From JAUJNH01 sp038253125 (lineage in GTDB: Bacteria > Actinomycetota > Acidimicrobiia > Acidimicrobiales > JAUJNH01): a stretch of DNA of 14,234 bases. The position numbers and the translations under genes were made by a program. The DNA lies in the NCBI GenBank assembly GCA_038253125.1, contig JBBSHM010000064.1, positions 1 to 14,234 on the forward strand, given 5' to 3'. This document shows, one piece after another, positions 1 through 7,515 of the stretch. Position 1 is the first letter of the stretch. Each line of letters starts with the position of its first letter. Below the pieces are notes generated by a model. It was not told the origin of the DNA. It was given only the letters and a program-made list of their open reading frames with translations, and did not search any database.

Positions 1-936
1 CGCGTCATTCACACGGCCGCGGCTGGCCTCTCGCTGGATGGTGACCCCGCGGCTGAGGTGCCTGGCAGCCGGCCCAGGACGGCCAAGGGCAAGGGCCGCC
101 GCTGCGGCTCCGACCAGGGTTTCGAAATGCTCAGCCGGACGGAGTTTGCGGGCGTCACTAAGAGCGGCTTGAAATGACTCGTAAGCCACCACATGATCAG
201 ATACGGCGGCGGCGGCGCGCCCCTTCAGGACCAGTGTGCGGGCGCGTAGGGAGGCACTAACACCCGGTCCGCCAAGGAGATTGCTGGCGAGTCGCAGAAC
301 CTCCGCCGGATCGCTGGCCAAGAGAGCGCGGCCGCTGCGCAGGACAGCAACCACCTCAGCCTCGGCGGCCGTCGGAGATCCGGCCTCTTGCTTCCAAGAG
401 TCCGACGGAGGTGCCGTCTCCTCGGCCGGCTGCCGGACCCGATCTTCGGTGTTGGCGTCGTCCCGTCCCAGGTGTGCGGTTATGGCCCGCACCGACCACA
501 GATCGAGCGCCACGAACGGCAGTAACGGGGCCGCTGGCGCCGGCAGCACCAACAGTAGGCCCGCCTGGATGTTGCGGCGCAGCTCGTCACGACGACGGTT
601 GAGGGTGGCCAGGACATCCTCCCAGCCGGACCCTTGAATGCTCGGGTCCCCGCCCCGGTCCAGCTCGAGCCAGACGCAATCACCCGCATCGGCATCCACC
701 CCAAAGATCTGACGGACGGGGCTGTCCGGTCCATCGGGATCCAGACGGTGAAGCCGGCGAGCTCTCCCGCTCAGCAGTGCTTCCAGGCGGTTGCGCAGCG
801 CCAAGGTGTGGGACCGCTCGGAGCTGAAGACCAAGCCCAGCCAGAAGCCGTCCTCGAACGAGACCAGACGCGCCAGCCGACCCCACTCCTGTTCGCTGCG
901 CCAGGACAGCAACGGAACCGGATCGCCCAGGGTCAT
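1..936 (-). CDS. TPR-like partner protein of a STAND-type ATPase (partial, C-terminus beyond window)
   Basis: Reading the minus strand from ATG at 936 gives 312 codons with no stop to the window edge, so this is the N-terminal part of a longer protein. The ATG overlaps the TGA of the ATPase gene (ATGA, 936-933), which implies translational coupling. Residues 1 to about 150 form a mixed domain containing EQEWGRLARLVSFEDGFWLG, then LNRRRDELRRN and LLLVLPAPAAPLLPFVALDLWS. This resembles, from memory, the N-terminal region of TPR proteins encoded next to AAA/STAND ATPases in cyanobacteria and actinobacteria, in which a similar helix is followed by a hydrophobic strand and a conserved D-x-W-S. A Pro/Glu-rich linker (about 155-185) follows, then Ala/Leu-rich helical pairs typical of TPR-like repeats. 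Codon use is less GC-biased than in the neighbours. The function is unknown; I infer a partner or effector of the ATPase. Confidence 0.8.
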   Translation of the reverse strand, partial: MTLGDPVPLLSWRSEQEWGRLARLVSFEDGFWLGLVFSSERSHTLALRNRLEALLSGRARRLHRLDPDGPDSPVRQIFGVDADAGDCVWLELDRGGDPSIQGSGWEDVLATLNRRRDELRRNIQAGLLLVLPAPAAPLLPFVALDLWSVRAITAHLGRDDANTEDRVRQPAEETAPPSDSWKQEAGSPTAAEAEVVAVLRSGRALLASDPAEVLRLASNLLGGPGVSASLRARTLVLKGRAAAAVSDHVVAYESFQAALSDARKLRPAEHFETLVGAAAAALALGRPGPAARHLSRGVTIQREASRGRVNDA

Positions 937-2195
937 TGCTGGCCGAGGCCCAATTCCACCCGGAGCATGGGGTGCACGTCGTACCATGTCTGATGGTTTC
1001 GATAGCAGAGCATGAGACCGCTGTCGAGGAATGACATGATGCGGCTGAGGTCGACTACATCCAGGTTTGCGGTGTGGGTGGTCGCCACCATCCTGAGCCA
1101 GTCCAGCTCGGCGGTGCTGAAGAGACCTCCTAGATCGCGGCGGAGAGTCTGCTCGGCAAAGGTGGCGTCCTCGTCGTCAAACGGCAGGCGTCTGGCGCCG
1201 AGGGCCATCTGCCGGAGCAGGAAGAAGAATGCCCGTAGCTGGCCTCCTGAGGCCAGGGCAAGCCGGTCGAGCCGCTCCCGCGAACCAAGCAACTCCAACC
1301 AGCGAGGATAGCGGCGACCGATCACCTGCGCGTAAGCGTCGAGACCTACCTGGACAGGCGAACCATCTCGATCGCGCAGACGGTTGGCGTAGAAGGTGTG
1401 AACCGAGGCGTCATGGCCGCCCTGCAACATCGTCAGGTACGGTGGAACGGTGTAGACGAGGTGGGTGTCGTCGAAGCGGAGCCAGCTGACGTAGTCGGTG
1501 AAGAGGCGTCGCGCCGCTCGGTGGAACTCCTCCGGCTGAGAGCCTGTGGTGTGCTTCTCGATGGAGTCGACGAGAACTACGACCTTGCCCCGGGCTCCCA
1601 CCTCATCGGCCACTTGGTTGAGGGTGGACCCGAAGAATTCGTGTAGCTCGGCCAGCTGCGAGCTCTCCTGCTCATCGGCAGCCTCGTCCAGACGATCACG
1701 GAAAGAGCGCAGGGCCTCCCTGGCCGCCCTCACGTCATAGGTGACGGGGCCAGCCTTCACTTCTTTGATGCCGCTGAGGAAACCGTTCAACCTGTGCACC
1801 AGGCCATCTCGTTCCCTCAGGCCCTCAAGCAGACCAGCATCCTCAAGCTCGGCCAGCAGGCCGACGGACAGGCTGGCGAAGAAGTCGAGCGGCCGTAGAG
1901 GTTTCGACTGGTCCAGCCAGCCCAGCGTGTCGAGGTAGACCACGACATAGCCTTGGTCCTGCAGCTCGTGGCGCAGCCGGAAGAGCTCAGTGGTCTTGCC
2001 AACCCCTCGAAATCCAGAGAGGAGCTGCACCGATCCAGCGACAGACCAGTCGACCACCCGGCACAGCTCAGCCACCGGGTCGTAGTGTTCGTTCCAGCCG
2101 GGAAAATCGTAGAGCTGCACGTAGCGATCGATGTCGGCAACCGGGTCGAGGGGCTCATCGGCCAGGCTTCGCCACAGCCTCTTCAGGTTCGACAT
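933..2195 (-). CDS. STAND-like P-loop ATPase
   Basis: A predicted ATPase of 420 aa. The Walker A motif is GFRGVGKTT at residues 61-69. A Walker B strand VVVLVDS at about 205-211 ends in D210, followed by E213. A likely sensor strand (HLVYTVPPYLTM) lies near residue 245. The C-terminal 70 residues end in a winged-helix-like element containing YRNHQTWYDVHPMLR, as in STAND/NACHT-like ATPases. No nuclease, protease or membrane segment is visible. I chose ATG 2195 (MSNLKRLW), which has GAGG very close upstream. TTG 2216 and GTG 2210 are in-frame alternatives, and GTG 2210 fits a leaderless start behind a TAACCT element. The stop overlaps the start of the next gene. hemG ends 52-67 bp upstream on the same strand. 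The domain call is firm; the biological role (conflict, signalling) is inference. Confidence 0.85.
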   Translation of the reverse strand: MSNLKRLWRSLADEPLDPVADIDRYVQLYDFPGWNEHYDPVAELCRVVDWSVAGSVQLLSGFRGVGKTTELFRLRHELQDQGYVVVYLDTLGWLDQSKPLRPLDFFASLSVGLLAELEDAGLLEGLRERDGLVHRLNGFLSGIKEVKAGPVTYDVRAAREALRSFRDRLDEAADEQESSQLAELHEFFGSTLNQVADEVGARGKVVVLVDSIEKHTTGSQPEEFHRAARRLFTDYVSWLRFDDTHLVYTVPPYLTMLQGGHDASVHTFYANRLRDRDGSPVQVGLDAYAQVIGRRYPRWLELLGSRERLDRLALASGGQLRAFFFLLRQMALGARRLPFDDEDATFAEQTLRRDLGGLFSTAELDWLRMVATTHTANLDVVDLSRIMSFLDSGLMLCYRNHQTWYDVHPMLRVELGLGQQ

Positions 2196-2216
2196 TTCCT
2201 CGTGGTCCACATACAA

Positions 2217-2222
2217 AGGTTA
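2217..2222 (-). promoter_or_regulatory. Possible -10 element (TAACCT) for the ATPase-TPR pair
   Basis: On the minus strand TAACCT (2222-2217) fits the actinobacterial TANNNT -10 pattern and lies 6 nt before an in-frame GTG at 2210. That spacing would suit a leaderless transcript. No clear -35 is seen. If real, it gives the pair its own promoter inside the short gap after hemG. Confidence 0.3.
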
Positions 2223-2262
2223 GATCAGTGCCGCGTCCTTGAATGCCTTCCACAGGCAGCTA

Positions 2263-3696
2263 CTAGGGATCCTGGTCGTCCCCGGCTGCCGCCAGCGCCC
2301 GTCGTGCGGCGTCGCGGCCCGAGCCGATGCAGGCGGGCACGCCGACACCCCGGTAGGTGGCTCCGGCCACCTCCAGGCCGGGCGGCAGACCCTGTTCGAC
2401 GGCGGCCACGACCTCGGCGTGGCCAGGGGCGTACTGGGGGAAGGCGTCGATCCACCGGGTCACGTGGCGGGCCACCGGGTCGCCTGAGATGTCGAGGGCC
2501 TCGACGAGCTCGCGGTGGAGCTTGGCCGCCAGCAGGTCGTCGGCCAGGGTCAGCGCCCGGGGGTCACCGGCCCGGCCGGCCGATACCCGCAGCACCACAA
2601 TCCCCGGCGCCGCCACCTCGGGCCACTTCGACGACGCCCACGAGCACGCCGTCATCAGCCGACGGTCCCGGCGGGGGACCAGGAAGCCGCTGCCGTCCAG
2701 GAGCGTGCCGACCTCGCCCGCCCGGTACGCCAGGCAGACCATGGCGACGCTGGAAGAGGCGATGCCGCCCAGCCTGGCCGCGGCGGCGGGGGCGTGGGGT
2801 TCGAGGAGCGAGGCGGCCGGGCCGGCGGGCACGGCCAGCACCACGGCATCGGCCTGGAAGCGGGCGCCGGAGTCGCTCACCACGCTCCAGCCGCTCGGCT
2901 CCCCGGCCCTGGTCCGCCTGTCCAGCCGCTCGGCTCGGAAGCCGAGGACGACCTGGACGCCGCGCTCGACCAGCAGCCTGGCCACCTGGTCGGCGAAGCG
3001 GCCGAGGCTGCCCTTCACCGAGGAGAAGACGGGGCCGATGGGCTCGGCCCTGCGCTGGCGCCGCCGGCCCAGCCAGGCCGCCGCCAGCAGGCTGCGGTGG
3101 CCCGACAGGGCGGTGGCCAGCTGGGGCACGCCGGCCTGAAGCGACAGCTGGTCGCTGTCACCGGCGTTGATGCCGCCGAGGAGCGGGTCGACCAGGCGGT
3201 CGTGCACCTCAGCCCCGAGGCGGCGGCGGACGAGCGGCCCGACGGCGACATCCACGTCCGAGCTGACCGGCGGCCCGGGCAGCACCAGGTCCAGGCCGGC
3301 GCGGGCCACGCCGAGCGGCGACAGGACCCTGCTGCGGGCCACGGCCGCCAGGTTGGACGGCAGCCCGAGAAGCAGCCCTTCCGGCAGCCGCTGGAGCCGA
3401 CCCCGGCTCCAGACCAGCGCCGATGAGGTGGCGGGGCTGGCGAGCGAGCCGCCGAGACCGACGTCCTGAACGAAGGTGACGCCCTCGGGTCGACGGGCCA
3501 GGAACGCATCCGCGCCGGTGTCGATCCGCCGGCCCAGCAGGCTGGTCGAGGCCAGCTTCCCGCCGGCCCGCCAGTCGGCGTCGAGCAGAACCACCTCGGC
3601 GCCGGCGTCGGCCGCCTCCCATGCCGCCGCCAGCCCGGCGATGCCGGCGCCGACCACCACGATGGTCGGGCGAGGCTGCCTGCTCCCGTGGATCAC
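2263..3696 (-). CDS. hemG: Protoporphyrinogen/coproporphyrinogen III oxidase (HemG/HemY/CgoX type)
   Basis: FAD-dependent oxidase of late heme synthesis, 477 aa, the usual length of the family. The FAD-binding Rossmann motif GAGIAG sits at residues 16-21, followed by AGAEVVLLDAD and the GGK-type segment (AGGKLAS). The family's C-terminal FAD-contact region appears as GVGVPACIGSGRDAARRAL. Actinobacteria with this enzyme type usually oxidise coproporphyrinogen III to coproporphyrin III (CgoX, coproporphyrin-dependent branch), so hemY or cgoX are alternative symbols; substrate choice cannot be read from the sequence. The start is GTG at 3696, only 3 bp after the hemE stop, which suggests coupled translation in a hemE-hemG operon. 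The stop is TAG at 2265-2263. Confidence 0.92.
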   Translation of the reverse strand: MIHGSRQPRPTIVVVGAGIAGLAAAWEAADAGAEVVLLDADWRAGGKLASTSLLGRRIDTGADAFLARRPEGVTFVQDVGLGGSLASPATSSALVWSRGRLQRLPEGLLLGLPSNLAAVARSRVLSPLGVARAGLDLVLPGPPVSSDVDVAVGPLVRRRLGAEVHDRLVDPLLGGINAGDSDQLSLQAGVPQLATALSGHRSLLAAAWLGRRRQRRAEPIGPVFSSVKGSLGRFADQVARLLVERGVQVVLGFRAERLDRRTRAGEPSGWSVVSDSGARFQADAVVLAVPAGPAASLLEPHAPAAAARLGGIASSSVAMVCLAYRAGEVGTLLDGSGFLVPRRDRRLMTACSWASSKWPEVAAPGIVVLRVSAGRAGDPRALTLADDLLAAKLHRELVEALDISGDPVARHVTRWIDAFPQYAPGHAEVVAAVEQGLPPGLEVAGATYRGVGVPACIGSGRDAARRALAAAGDDQDP

Positions 3697-3699
3697 TCG

Positions 3700-4740
3700 T
3701 CAGCCGGTATCGGCGAGGCCGAGTCCGGAATGAACAAGATCGACGACCCGGGCGAGCACGTCGGGGTCCACCTCGGGCAGCACGCCGTGGCCGAGGTTGA
3801 AGACATGCGCCGGGGCGCGACGGCCGGCTTCGAGAACGGCCTTCACCTCGGCCTCCACCGAGGCGGCGTCGGCCAGCAGCACCGTCGGGTCAAGGTTGCC
3901 CTGCAGCACCTTGCCGGGCACCCGGGCGGCCGCCTCGTCCAGCGGCACCCGCCAGTCGACGCCGAGGACGTCGGCCCCGGCCTCGGCCATGGCGCCCAGC
4001 AGCTCGCCGGTGCCCACACCGAAGTGGGTGCGGGGCACGCCGAGGTCGGCCAGCCCCTCCAGCACCTTGCGACTGGCCGGCAGGACGTGGCGGCGGTAAG
4101 TGGCGGCTGACAGCGAGCCGGCCCACGAGTCGAACAGCTGGACGGCGGCGGCGCCGGCCTCGACCTGGCTGCGCAGGCTGGCCAGGGCGAGATCGGCCAG
4201 GCGGTCGAGGAGGGCGGCCCACAGCTCGGGCCTCGACCGCATCAACGCCCGGGAGCGGGCCTGCTCACGGCTGGGGCCGCCCTCGACCAGGTAGGAGGCC
4301 ACCGTGAAGGGGGCGCCGGCGAAGCCGATGAGGGGGACGTCCAGCTCGGAGGCCAGCAGCCGGACGGCCGCGGCCTGCCACGGGCAGTCCTCCTCGGGTA
4401 CCAGCGGCCGGAGGCGGTCAAGGTCGGCCTCTTCCCGGAAGGGGTGCTCGACGACCGGCCCGACGCCGGGCCGGATCTCGACGCCGAAGCCGATGGCGGC
4501 CACCGGCGCCACGATGTCGGAGTAGAGGACGGCGGCGTCGACGCCGAGCCGGCGCACCGGCTGGAGGGTGAGCTCGACCACCAGCGCCGGGTCACGCAGG
4601 GCGTCGAGGATGTTCAGCGAGCCCTTAGCCGCCCGGTACTCGGGCAGGGACCGGCCAGCCTGGCGCATGAACCACACCGGAGGCGTCGCCGCCCGCTCGC
4701 CCCGGCAGGCGGCCAGATACGCAGCATCGGCGGCCCACAT
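3700..4740 (-). CDS. hemE: Uroporphyrinogen decarboxylase HemE
   Basis: Cytosolic enzyme that removes four carboxyl groups from the acetate side chains of uroporphyrinogen III to give coproporphyrinogen III. It has 346 aa, a normal family length. The diagnostic N-terminal signature PVWFMRQAGRSLPEYR is at residues 21-36 with the substrate-binding arginines. LYSDIVAP contains the conserved aspartate D75. Other family segments are GFAGAPFTVASYLVEGG and FNLGHGVLPEVDP near the C-terminus. The start is ATG at 4740; no Shine-Dalgarno is seen, but a TACCTT element lies 9 nt upstream. It is the first gene of a hemE-hemG pair and diverges from helR. Confidence 0.96.
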   Translation of the reverse strand: MWAADAAYLAACRGERAATPPVWFMRQAGRSLPEYRAAKGSLNILDALRDPALVVELTLQPVRRLGVDAAVLYSDIVAPVAAIGFGVEIRPGVGPVVEHPFREEADLDRLRPLVPEEDCPWQAAAVRLLASELDVPLIGFAGAPFTVASYLVEGGPSREQARSRALMRSRPELWAALLDRLADLALASLRSQVEAGAAAVQLFDSWAGSLSAATYRRHVLPASRKVLEGLADLGVPRTHFGVGTGELLGAMAEAGADVLGVDWRVPLDEAAARVPGKVLQGNLDPTVLLADAASVEAEVKAVLEAGRRAPAHVFNLGHGVLPEVDPDVLARVVDLVHSGLGLADTG

Positions 4741-4749
4741 CGCTGCGAC

Positions 4750-4755
4750 AAGGTA
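4750..4755 (-). promoter_or_regulatory. Possible -10 element (TACCTT) for hemE-hemG
   Basis: On the minus strand TACCTT (4755-4750) fits TANNNT and lies 9 nt before the hemE ATG, which has no visible ribosome binding site. A nearly leaderless transcript is possible. No -35 match is obvious. The 136-bp spacer 4741-4876 separates hemE from helR and must hold both promoters. Confidence 0.3.
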
Positions 4756-4876
4756 GGCCAGCGGGCCGTTCCGAGTGGAGGAGCAGCCGGTGTGGTGCGG
4801 GCTGGTTGCACAGCGCTCGCTGGGTGGTGCGAAGATATCCGGCCGCCATTGGCCAGGGAAGGGAGCCCAGGGGAGC

Positions 4877-7036
4877 GTGTCGCACCCGGAGCGAGGAAGT
4901 GAGCAGCAGTACGTCGATCACGCCTACGCCCGCCTCCAAGCGACGCGCGATGCGGCCCGGTTGATGCTCGGAGACGCCTTCGCCCAGCGGGGGCTAGGCA
5001 CGCCCCAGTCGATAACCGAGCGTGACGTGTCTGTGCGCACCAGCCTGGCCCGGCTCGGCCAGCTGGAGATCGGCGACGAGCCCCTCATCTTCGGCCGCAT
5101 AGACACCAATGGGGGCGAACACGGCTTGGGCGACGGGACCGAGGCGTTCCACATCGGGCGCCTGGCCGTGTCGGACGATGATCAGGAGCCGCTGGTAGTC
5201 GACTGGAGGGCTCCGGTCGCCGAACCGTTCTACCGGGCCACGGGCCGTCATCCGATGGGCCTGGCCCGCCGGCGCCACTTCCTGACCCGGGGCCGCGAGG
5301 TCACCGATCTCGAGGACGAGCTGTTCGGCGGTGACGGCCCCGCCGCCGGCCTGGGCGTCGGTGGCTCCACCGTCCTGCTCCGGGCCCTGGACCGCAGCCG
5401 CACGGGCCGCATGCGCGACATCGTGGCCACCGTCCAGCGCGAGCAGGACGAGGTGATACGGGCTCCGCTGGCTGGGGTGCTGGTCGTGCAGGGCGGCCCA
5501 GGGACGGGCAAGACAGCCGTGGCCCTGCACCGCGCCGCCTACCTGCTCTACACCCACCGCTTCCCGCTTGAGCGCCAGGGGGTGCTCGTAGTCGGCCCCA
5601 ACCCTCTGTTCCTGCGCTACATCGAGCACGTCCTGCCCAGCCTGGGTGAGAGCGGCGTGGAGCTGTCCACCATCGGGGGCCTGGTGCACGGGATCCCTGA
5701 GGTGGTCGAGGAGACGGTGGCCGCCGCCCGGGTGAAGGGCGAGTCCCGCATGGCCCGTGTCCTGGCCAAGGCCGTCGCTGACCGGCAGCGGCCGCTGCGT
5801 CGTGACGTGCGGGTGCCCTACGGCTCGTACCTCCTCACGTTCTCGGTGGCCGATTCGGTCGAGGTGGTGAGCCAGGCCAAGCGGCGGGGTGGGTCGCACA
5901 ACGCCCGGCGCAAGGTGGTGGAGCAGGGACTGGCCCGGGTGCTCGGGGCCAAGCTGGACTCGGCCCAGGAGCGGGCTCGCAACGCCGGCCTGCTGCCCGA
6001 CGGCGACGGCTCCGACCCGCCCCGCCGCGACCTGGCCGAGCTGGCCCGGGAGCTGCGGCGCCTGCCGCCGCTCGCCGAGGCCCTCGACCGGATGTGGCCG
6101 GTCCTCACCTCAGAGGAGCTGCTGCACGACCTGTTCGGCGCCGTCCCCCTGCTCGAGCTGGCCGCCTCGCGCTGGCTCGGCCCCGAACAACGGGCGCTGC
6201 TGGTGCGGCACCGCTCTGCGTCGGTGGCCGCGGCGCGGTGGACCGACGCCGACCTGCCCCTGCTGGATGAGGCCCGTGCGCTGCTCGGCGCCACCACCCG
6301 TCCACGCCAGGTCGGCGGCCAGGACGACCAGCCGGAGCTGCGGACGTTCGGCCATATCGTCGTGGACGAGGCCCAGGACCTCTCCCCGATGCAGCTGCGC
6401 ATGCTCAGCCGCCGGTCGCTCTCCGGATCGATGACCATCGTCGGTGACATCGCCCAGGCCACCGGGCCCTTCGCCCCCCGCCGATGGGAAGACCAGCTGG
6501 CCCACCTCCCGACCCGGCGCGGGGTCCAGCAGGTGGACCTGTCGGTGAACTACCGCACTCCGGCGGAGATCATGGAGCTGGCCGGCCGCGTGCTGGCTCT
6601 GGCCGCACCTTGGCTCGCCGTGCCCGAGTCGGTTCGCACGGGCGACGCCGAGCCGCTGCGGGTGCCGGTCGGCCAGGATGAGCTCTGGGAGGACGTCGTG
6701 GCCGGCACGGTGGCCGCCGAGGCGAAGGCCGTCGAGGCCGGCACCGTGGCGGTGGTCGTGCCCCGGTCGCTGATCTCAGCCACCAGCGGGGCGTTGGCGG
6801 CCGGCGGGGTCGCCCACCAGGTGGCCTCGGTGCGCAGCGATCTCACCGTCGGGGTCACGATCCTGCCGGTCGAGGCCGTGAAAGGCCTGGAGTTCGACGC
6901 CGTCGTGGTGATCGAGCCGGCCCGGCTTGTGCGTGAGTCGGCCCAGGGCCTCCGCAGCCTCTTCGTCGCCCTCACCCGCCCCACCCAGCGCCTTGCCCTG
7001 GTCCACTCCGAGCCGCTGCCCGAGCCGCTGCTCTAG
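4877..7036 (+). CDS. helR: HelD/HelR-type UvrD-like ATPase, RNA polymerase recycling factor
   Basis: Superfamily 1A helicase-like ATPase that, in characterised actinobacterial relatives (HelD/HelR), inserts into stalled or rifampicin-bound RNA polymerase and releases it. Using GTG 4877 the protein is 719 aa. The N-terminal coiled coil starts EQQYVDHAYARLQATRDAAR; then come VVDWRAPVAEPFYRAT, Walker A GGPGTGKT (206-213), Walker B VVDEAQD (D at 497), the GDIAQATGP motif (about 523), VNYRTP (about 556), VKGLEFD (about 668) and VALTRPTQR (about 697). The open frame extends upstream to an ATG at 4775, but GTG 4877 has AGGGGAG and AAGGGAG just upstream and begins right before the conserved N-terminal helix, so I prefer it. 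The helicase motifs are intact. The gene diverges from hemE and converges on the PPOX gene, 19 bp away. Rifampicin protection is a family property, not shown here. Confidence 0.9.
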   Translation: MSHPERGSEQQYVDHAYARLQATRDAARLMLGDAFAQRGLGTPQSITERDVSVRTSLARLGQLEIGDEPLIFGRIDTNGGEHGLGDGTEAFHIGRLAVSDDDQEPLVVDWRAPVAEPFYRATGRHPMGLARRRHFLTRGREVTDLEDELFGGDGPAAGLGVGGSTVLLRALDRSRTGRMRDIVATVQREQDEVIRAPLAGVLVVQGGPGTGKTAVALHRAAYLLYTHRFPLERQGVLVVGPNPLFLRYIEHVLPSLGESGVELSTIGGLVHGIPEVVEETVAAARVKGESRMARVLAKAVADRQRPLRRDVRVPYGSYLLTFSVADSVEVVSQAKRRGGSHNARRKVVEQGLARVLGAKLDSAQERARNAGLLPDGDGSDPPRRDLAELARELRRLPPLAEALDRMWPVLTSEELLHDLFGAVPLLELAASRWLGPEQRALLVRHRSASVAAARWTDADLPLLDEARALLGATTRPRQVGGQDDQPELRTFGHIVVDEAQDLSPMQLRMLSRRSLSGSMTIVGDIAQATGPFAPRRWEDQLAHLPTRRGVQQVDLSVNYRTPAEIMELAGRVLALAAPWLAVPESVRTGDAEPLRVPVGQDELWEDVVAGTVAAEAKAVEAGTVAVVVPRSLISATSGALAAGGVAHQVASVRSDLTVGVTILPVEAVKGLEFDAVVVIEPARLVRESAQGLRSLFVALTRPTQRLALVHSEPLPEPLL

Positions 7037-7039
7037 CGG
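7025..7039. terminator. Small hairpin over the helR stop codon
   Basis: CCGCT (7025-7029) and AGCGG (7035-7039) form a perfect 5-bp stem with a 5-nt loop that includes the start of the TAG stop. There is no T-run. It lies in the gap between convergent helR and the PPOX gene. A weak terminator candidate only. Confidence 0.25.
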
Positions 7040-7055
7040 ACGAATCGGTATGCCC

Positions 7056-7472
7056 TCATCCCCAGGGGCCGACGCCGAGGACGCGGGTCGGGGTGGTGCG
7101 CAGCACGTAGCCGGGCGGCGGCTCCGGCATGGGCGGGAACGTGACCCCAGGTCCGAGGTAGACGTCGGCCAGGCGCTGGAGAAGCTCGGGTGCTCCGCCG
7201 TCCTGGACCCGGGCGGTGCCGTGCACCACCAGGTAGTTGTCGAGGCCCATCTCGTTGCGGCCGCCGGTCTCGAGGGAGATGGCGACCCGCGGGTCGCGCT
7301 GGCAGTTGCGGATCTTCTTCGTGGCGAAGAGGTGGGCCGACACCACCTCGTCGCCCTCGACGCCGATCCACACCACCGACACCTGCGGCGCGCCGTCAGG
7401 GTCGAGGGTGACGAGATGTGCGAGGTGGCCGGCGGAGAGGGCGGCCCGGGCCGCCTCGTTGAGGATGGTCAT
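7056..7472 (-). CDS. PPOX-class (split-barrel) F420/flavin-dependent oxidoreductase
   Basis: A protein of 138 aa with the split beta-barrel fold of the pyridoxamine-phosphate-oxidase superfamily, close in layout to the actinobacterial TIGR03618/Rv1155-like group. Recognisable parts are HLAHLVTLDPDGAPQVSVVW, KKIRNCQRDPRVAISLE, the DNYLVVHGTARV strand and a C-terminal YVLRTTPTRVLGVGPW. These proteins usually bind F420 or FMN and reduce small molecules; the substrate is unknown. It is distinct from the true PdxH at 9979-10620, as it lacks the RLHDR C-terminus. The frame is open to 7898, but ATG 7472 has AGGA with a 7-nt spacing and matches the family N-terminus. It diverges from the FKBP gene (43-bp gap) and converges on helR. 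Confidence 0.85.
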   Translation of the reverse strand: MTILNEAARAALSAGHLAHLVTLDPDGAPQVSVVWIGVEGDEVVSAHLFATKKIRNCQRDPRVAISLETGGRNEMGLDNYLVVHGTARVQDGGAPELLQRLADVYLGPGVTFPPMPEPPPGYVLRTTPTRVLGVGPWG

Positions 7473-7501
7473 GCCGACATCCTGTCCCGTCACGCCCTTG
7501 T

Positions 7502-7507
7502 TAGGTT
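7502..7507 (+). promoter_or_regulatory. Possible -10 element (TAGGTT) for the FKBP gene
   Basis: TAGGTT fits TANNNT and lies 8 nt before the GTG start at 7516, which has no good Shine-Dalgarno. A leaderless or nearly leaderless transcript is plausible. No -35 is evident. The element is in the 43-bp gap shared with the divergent PPOX gene. Confidence 0.35.
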
Positions 7508-7515
7508 CGTGAAGA

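Noticed and set aside
236..993. Several plus-strand frames of 63-133 aa at the left end
   Set aside because: Antisense to the open minus-strand TPR-like gene, which explains the region better and is coupled to the ATPase.
1953..3170. Long plus-strand reading frame of 405 aa across the ATPase 5' end and hemG
   Set aside because: It is very rich in Arg, Pro and Gly with no family resemblance, and lies antisense to clear ATPase and hemG coding sequence.
2357..3426. Plus-strand frames of 260 and 303 aa inside hemG
   Set aside because: Antisense shadows of a well-supported FAD oxidase; composition is biased and no motifs are present.
4994..5899. Minus-strand frame of 301 aa inside helR
   Set aside because: Antisense to the conserved helicase motifs; no recognisable domain.
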